Positions 35,024 to 37,406 of a stretch of 37,406 bases of DNA are shown here, piece by piece. The notes beneath the pieces were generated by a model. That model was not told the DNA's origin, searched no databases, and saw only the letters and a program-made list of their open reading frames with translations. A program made the translations under genes and the position numbers. Positions within the stretch are counted from its first letter, which is position 1. Each line of letters opens with the position of its first letter. Source of the DNA: Klebsiella pneumoniae (GTDB lineage: Bacteria; Pseudomonadota; Gammaproteobacteria; Pseudomonadales; Pseudohongiellaceae); contig CAMBPO010000029.1 in the NCBI GenBank assembly GCA_945869725.1, forward strand, positions 1 to 37,406, read 5' to 3'.

Positions 35024-35821
35024 GTGAAAACCAGCACAATTCTTGACGAAATCCTCGCTCAGAAAGTCATTGAGGTTCGCCGCAACAGCCAGCGCACCAG
35101 TTTTGCCATGCAGCAAAAGCTAGCGATTGAACAGATTTCTGCCAAACGCGGATTTATCAAGGCGCTGCGCAGCCGAATGGAGACAAAGCAAGCTGCGGTG
35201 ATTGCTGAAATCAAAAAAGCATCCCCCAGCAAAGGACTGATCCGTGAGGATTTTGATGCAGCCCTGATTGCCCAACAATATGCTAATGCCGGCGCGACCT
35301 GTTTGTCGGTGCTGACTGACGAACAGTTTTTTCAAGGTAGTGTTGACTACCTCAAGCAGGCAAGAGCCGCCTGCGATCTGCCCGTCATTCGCAAGGATTT
35401 TATTATTGACCGCTACCAGGTTGCGGAAGCCGGTGCGATGGGCGCTGACTGTGTTTTGCTGATTGTCGCGGCGCTCAGTCCGCCAGCCTTGCGAGAACTG
35501 TCACAAAACGCGACTGATTTCGGCCTGGATGTGTTGGTTGAAGTTCATAATGAAGGTGAACTGGATATTGCGCTCGCCGCCGGATTTGATCTGATCGGGG
35601 TGAATAATCGCAATCTGCACAACTTTCATACCGATCTGGAAACCACCTTCCGGCTGGCGGAACGGGTGCCCGATGGCAAGCTGATTGTCACTGAAAGCGG
35701 CATCAGCAGCGCAGAGGATGTAAAGCGCATGTTGTCCAAAGGCATTTACGGATTCCTGATCGGAGAGACGTTTATGCGGGCAGATAATCCTGGTGACAAA
35801 TTGCGTGAATTGTTTGCGTAA
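35024..35821 (+). CDS. trpC: Indole-3-glycerol phosphate synthase
   Basis: The protein has 265 residues from the GTG at 35024, with AAGGA upstream. Motifs are IAEIKKASPSKGLIREDFDA near residue 60, LSVLTDEQFFQGSVDYL near 90, IRKDFIIDRYQVAEAGAMGAD near 120, GVNNRNLHNFHTDLETT near 190 and VTESGISS near 220. It closes the indole ring in tryptophan synthesis. It is monofunctional, not fused to TrpF, as in Pseudomonas. It is the last gene of trpGDC; 42 bases separate it from the convergent crp gene. Confidence 0.97.
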   Translation: MKTSTILDEILAQKVIEVRRNSQRTSFAMQQKLAIEQISAKRGFIKALRSRMETKQAAVIAEIKKASPSKGLIREDFDAALIAQQYANAGATCLSVLTDEQFFQGSVDYLKQARAACDLPVIRKDFIIDRYQVAEAGAMGADCVLLIVAALSPPALRELSQNATDFGLDVLVEVHNEGELDIALAAGFDLIGVNNRNLHNFHTDLETTFRLAERVPDGKLIVTESGISSAEDVKRMLSKGIYGFLIGETFMRADNPGDKLRELFA

Positions 35822-35863
35822 GGCCGTTTGCTGATGATTGACGGGCAAGGCTGAGTCAGTTGA

Positions 35864-36499
35864 CTAGCGAGTTCCAAACACAACAACGGTTTGTCCGTGA
35901 ACAGAGATCAGGTTCTGTTCCTCAAGCGTCTTGAAAACCCGGCCGGCCATCTCACGCGAGCAATTCACCAGGCGACCAATCTCCTGTCGGGTAATCTTGA
36001 TCTGCATGCCATCAGGATGAGTAACGGCGTCAGGTTCTTTGCTTAACTCGATCAGCGTTCGGGCGATACGTCCTGTTACATCATAAAACGTCAGGTCACC
36101 GACTTTACGTGTGGTATTTCGCAGGCGGTTGGCCATCTGTTTTCCGAGGGTAAACAAGATGTCAGGGTGTTGGTGGGCATAATCATTAAAGCGGTCGTAG
36201 CTGATCTCTGCAATATCGCTGGAAAACCGTGCCCGGCAGCAGGCGCTGCGCGCTTTATGAGAATCAAATAAACCCATTTCACCAAAAAAATCGCCGGGGT
36301 TCAGATAGGCAACCACAACTTCTTTCTGCTCATCCTCGAAGAGGATGACAGACACTCCCCCTCTAATCAGATAAAACAACGTTGATGGTACATCGCCAGT
36401 ATGAATAATCGTGCTACCACGTTCGTAGTGGCGAAGCTGGCAGCAATCCAGAAAATTGTCCAGATCCTCTATGTGGGGTGTTGTGGCAATTAACGCCAT
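35864..36499 (-). CDS. vfr: cAMP-receptor-type regulator, Vfr-like Crp
   Basis: The protein has 211 residues. The ATG at 36499 follows GGGAG; upstream in-frame codons are not family-like. The cyclic-nucleotide domain has NPGDFFGEMGLFDSHKARSACCRARF near residue 75, keeping the Glu and Arg-Ser-Ala that hold cAMP, with Cys-Cys where E. coli has Trp-Val. The C-terminal helix-turn-helix is TRQEIGRLVNCSREMAGRVF. The section MANRLRNTTRKVGDLTFYDVTGRIARTL and the end VVVFGTR match Pseudomonas Vfr closely. It should bind TGTGA-N6-TCACA-type sites and control carbon use and, in Pseudomonas, virulence and pili. It lies next to trpC and a yhfA-type gene, as in Pseudomonas. Confidence 0.93.
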   Translation of the reverse strand: MALIATTPHIEDLDNFLDCCQLRHYERGSTIIHTGDVPSTLFYLIRGGVSVILFEDEQKEVVVAYLNPGDFFGEMGLFDSHKARSACCRARFSSDIAEISYDRFNDYAHQHPDILFTLGKQMANRLRNTTRKVGDLTFYDVTGRIARTLIELSKEPDAVTHPDGMQIKITRQEIGRLVNCSREMAGRVFKTLEEQNLISVHGQTVVVFGTR

Positions 36500-36672
36500 T
36501 GGCAGTGTCTCCCGATCTCGCTCTTTTAGGAGCCAATCGATTGTAGCGCATGCCAAGTCAGCTAAGCTAACCCAGATCAGTTCGCTGTGGTAATCTTGCG
36601 CAGCCAGAGCGAAATTGTGTTGTGCAGTTCAAAATTTACCTGGCACTTTTTGGTTTTTGTTCAAGGTGACGC

Positions 36673-37092
36673 ATGAAAGCAACCGTACGTTGGGTAGATG
36701 GTGCGATGTTTGTAGGTGAGTCCGGCAGTGGTCACGCGGTGGTCATGGATGGCCCGGAAAGCAGTGGTGGACGCAACATGGGGCTGCGCCCGATGGAGAT
36801 GGTGCTGATAGGTACAGGCGGTTGCTCCTCGTTTGACGTGGTGAGCATCCTGAAAAAATCGCGTCAGGACGTTATTGACTGTGTTGCTGACATTGAGGCG
36901 ACACGCGCGGATGCCACGCCTGCGGTATTCGAAACGATCCACCTGCACTTTAAGGTCAGTGGACGCGGGCTAAGCGAAAAACAGGTGGAACGCGCGGTCA
37001 GCCTGTCAGCTGAAAAATACTGTTCGGCATCGATTATGCTGGCGTCTGGCGGTGTGAAAATCACCCACAGCTTTGAGGTCATTGAGATCTAA
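36673..37092 (+). CDS. OsmC family protein, YhfA type
   Basis: The protein has 139 residues, full length. OsmC-fold features are present: MKATVRWVDGAMFVGESGSG at the start, MGLRPMEMVLIGTGGCSSFDVV near residue 36 with the first conserved Cys, and AVSLSAEKYCSASIMLA near 115 with the second Cys. The two cysteines are the peroxide-reactive pair in OsmC/Ohr proteins, but YhfA-type members are not proven peroxidases. AAGGTG lies 4 bases before the ATG. It is divergent from crp with a 173-base gap, the same pairing found in E. coli (crp-yhfA). Confidence 0.92.
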   Translation: MKATVRWVDGAMFVGESGSGHAVVMDGPESSGGRNMGLRPMEMVLIGTGGCSSFDVVSILKKSRQDVIDCVADIEATRADATPAVFETIHLHFKVSGRGLSEKQVERAVSLSAEKYCSASIMLASGGVKITHSFEVIEI

Positions 37093-37112
37093 ACAGCGAT
37101 TGATCTGTGTTG

Positions 37113-37406
37113 TCAGGCCCGGATCAGTTGCAGGTCAATGCTCTTTAGCAGCAGTGTCAGGCTCAGCTGTGCAATATTTTCCTGCGGGAATTGCTCTGCC
37201 AGTTGCTCGCATTGCCCGGCAAAACAAACCCGGTGTTGCATGGCCAGCAGAAACACCATCATCGCCTGGTTGATGCGCTGAAACTGCATGCGGTGGTTAA
37301 CTCGCCGTACCACATAAAAAGCGGTCTGTTCAGGCGCGTGAAGGGGAACTGCAAATCCGGTTTCGCCCGCGACCGCGCTCACCTTCGCCAGATGTGTCTG
37401 CATCAG
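37113..37406 (-). CDS. C-terminal part of an unrecognised protein (5' partial)
   Basis: The frame is open at the window edge and ends at TGA (37113-37115). About 97 residues are seen. They are largely helical and hydrophobic-to-basic in pattern (FYVVRRVNHRMQFQRINQAM, then MVFLLAMQHRVCFAGQCEQL and LAQLSLTLLLKSIDLQ-like end). No catalytic motif is visible. In Pseudomonas the next gene would be speD, and in E. coli crp is followed by yhfK, but the fragment does not clearly match either. I make no assignment. Confidence 0.55.
   Translation of the reverse strand: MMQTHLAKVSAVAGETGFAVPLHAPEQTAFYVVRRVNHRMQFQRINQAMMVFLLAMQHRVCFAGQCEQLAEQFPQENIAQLSLTLLLKSIDLQLIRA

Noticed and set aside
36500..36672. 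Search for a CRP site (TGTGA-N6-TCACA) in the crp/yhfA gap suggesting autoregulation
   Set aside because: No sequence close to the consensus is present on either strand.

Overview
The window is a piece of a gammaproteobacterial chromosome, most likely from a Pseudomonadales-type or related marine lineage. The evidence is gene order: tRNA, rpoD, dnaG, yqeY, rpsU // tsaD, folB, folK ... cca, then lptD, surA, pdxA, ksgA, apaG, apaH, then amgK-murU, rpe, trpE, and finally trpGDC next to a Vfr-type crp and a YhfA-type OsmC protein. As I remember it, this is close to the order in Pseudomonas. Nearly everything is core housekeeping. I see no transposase, phage gene, CRISPR array or rRNA.

Layout. 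1-715: 3' end of a secreted or surface protein with an Ig/PKD-like domain. 1098-1174: tRNA-Ile2(CAU) on the minus strand. 1436-1870: a small periplasmic cytochrome c. 1823-3409: a sodium:alanine-type symporter. 3426-3489: a 28-bp-stem palindrome. 3494-8022 (minus): the macromolecular synthesis operon rpsU-yqeY-dnaG-rpoD, with an extra promoter in front of rpoD. 8229-10236 (plus): tsaD, folB, folK. 10172-12526: a 12-TM-like permease and an MtfA-type zinc peptidase, divergently transcribed. 12523-21549 (minus): the long envelope/RNA operon lptD-surA-pdxA-ksgA-apaG-apaH-cca plus a pteridine reductase coupled to cca. 21708-25863 (plus): amgK-murU (MurNAc recycling), rpe, trpE.

25870-33273 is the least ordinary part. 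It holds a 7-TM membrane protein, an orphan NarL-type response regulator, an ExeA/GspA-like AAA+ ATPase with one transmembrane segment, a YkuD/YafK-type L,D-transpeptidase divergent from it, a photolyase with no normal start codon, a radical SAM protein with a C-terminal cysteine cluster, and a small helical protein. The ATPase and the transpeptidase end in visibly homologous NTF2/SnoaL-like domains. That makes them the best candidate here for an undescribed functional pair: a cytoplasmic ATPase linked through the membrane to peptidoglycan remodelling.

33372-37406: trpGDC, then crp (vfr-like) on the minus strand, an OsmC/YhfA protein on the plus strand, and the 3' end of an unrecognised minus-strand gene.

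All calls come from reading motifs, starts and gene order by eye; no database search was run. Start codons were moved from the longest reading frame where a Shine-Dalgarno site, signal peptide or family length argued for it.
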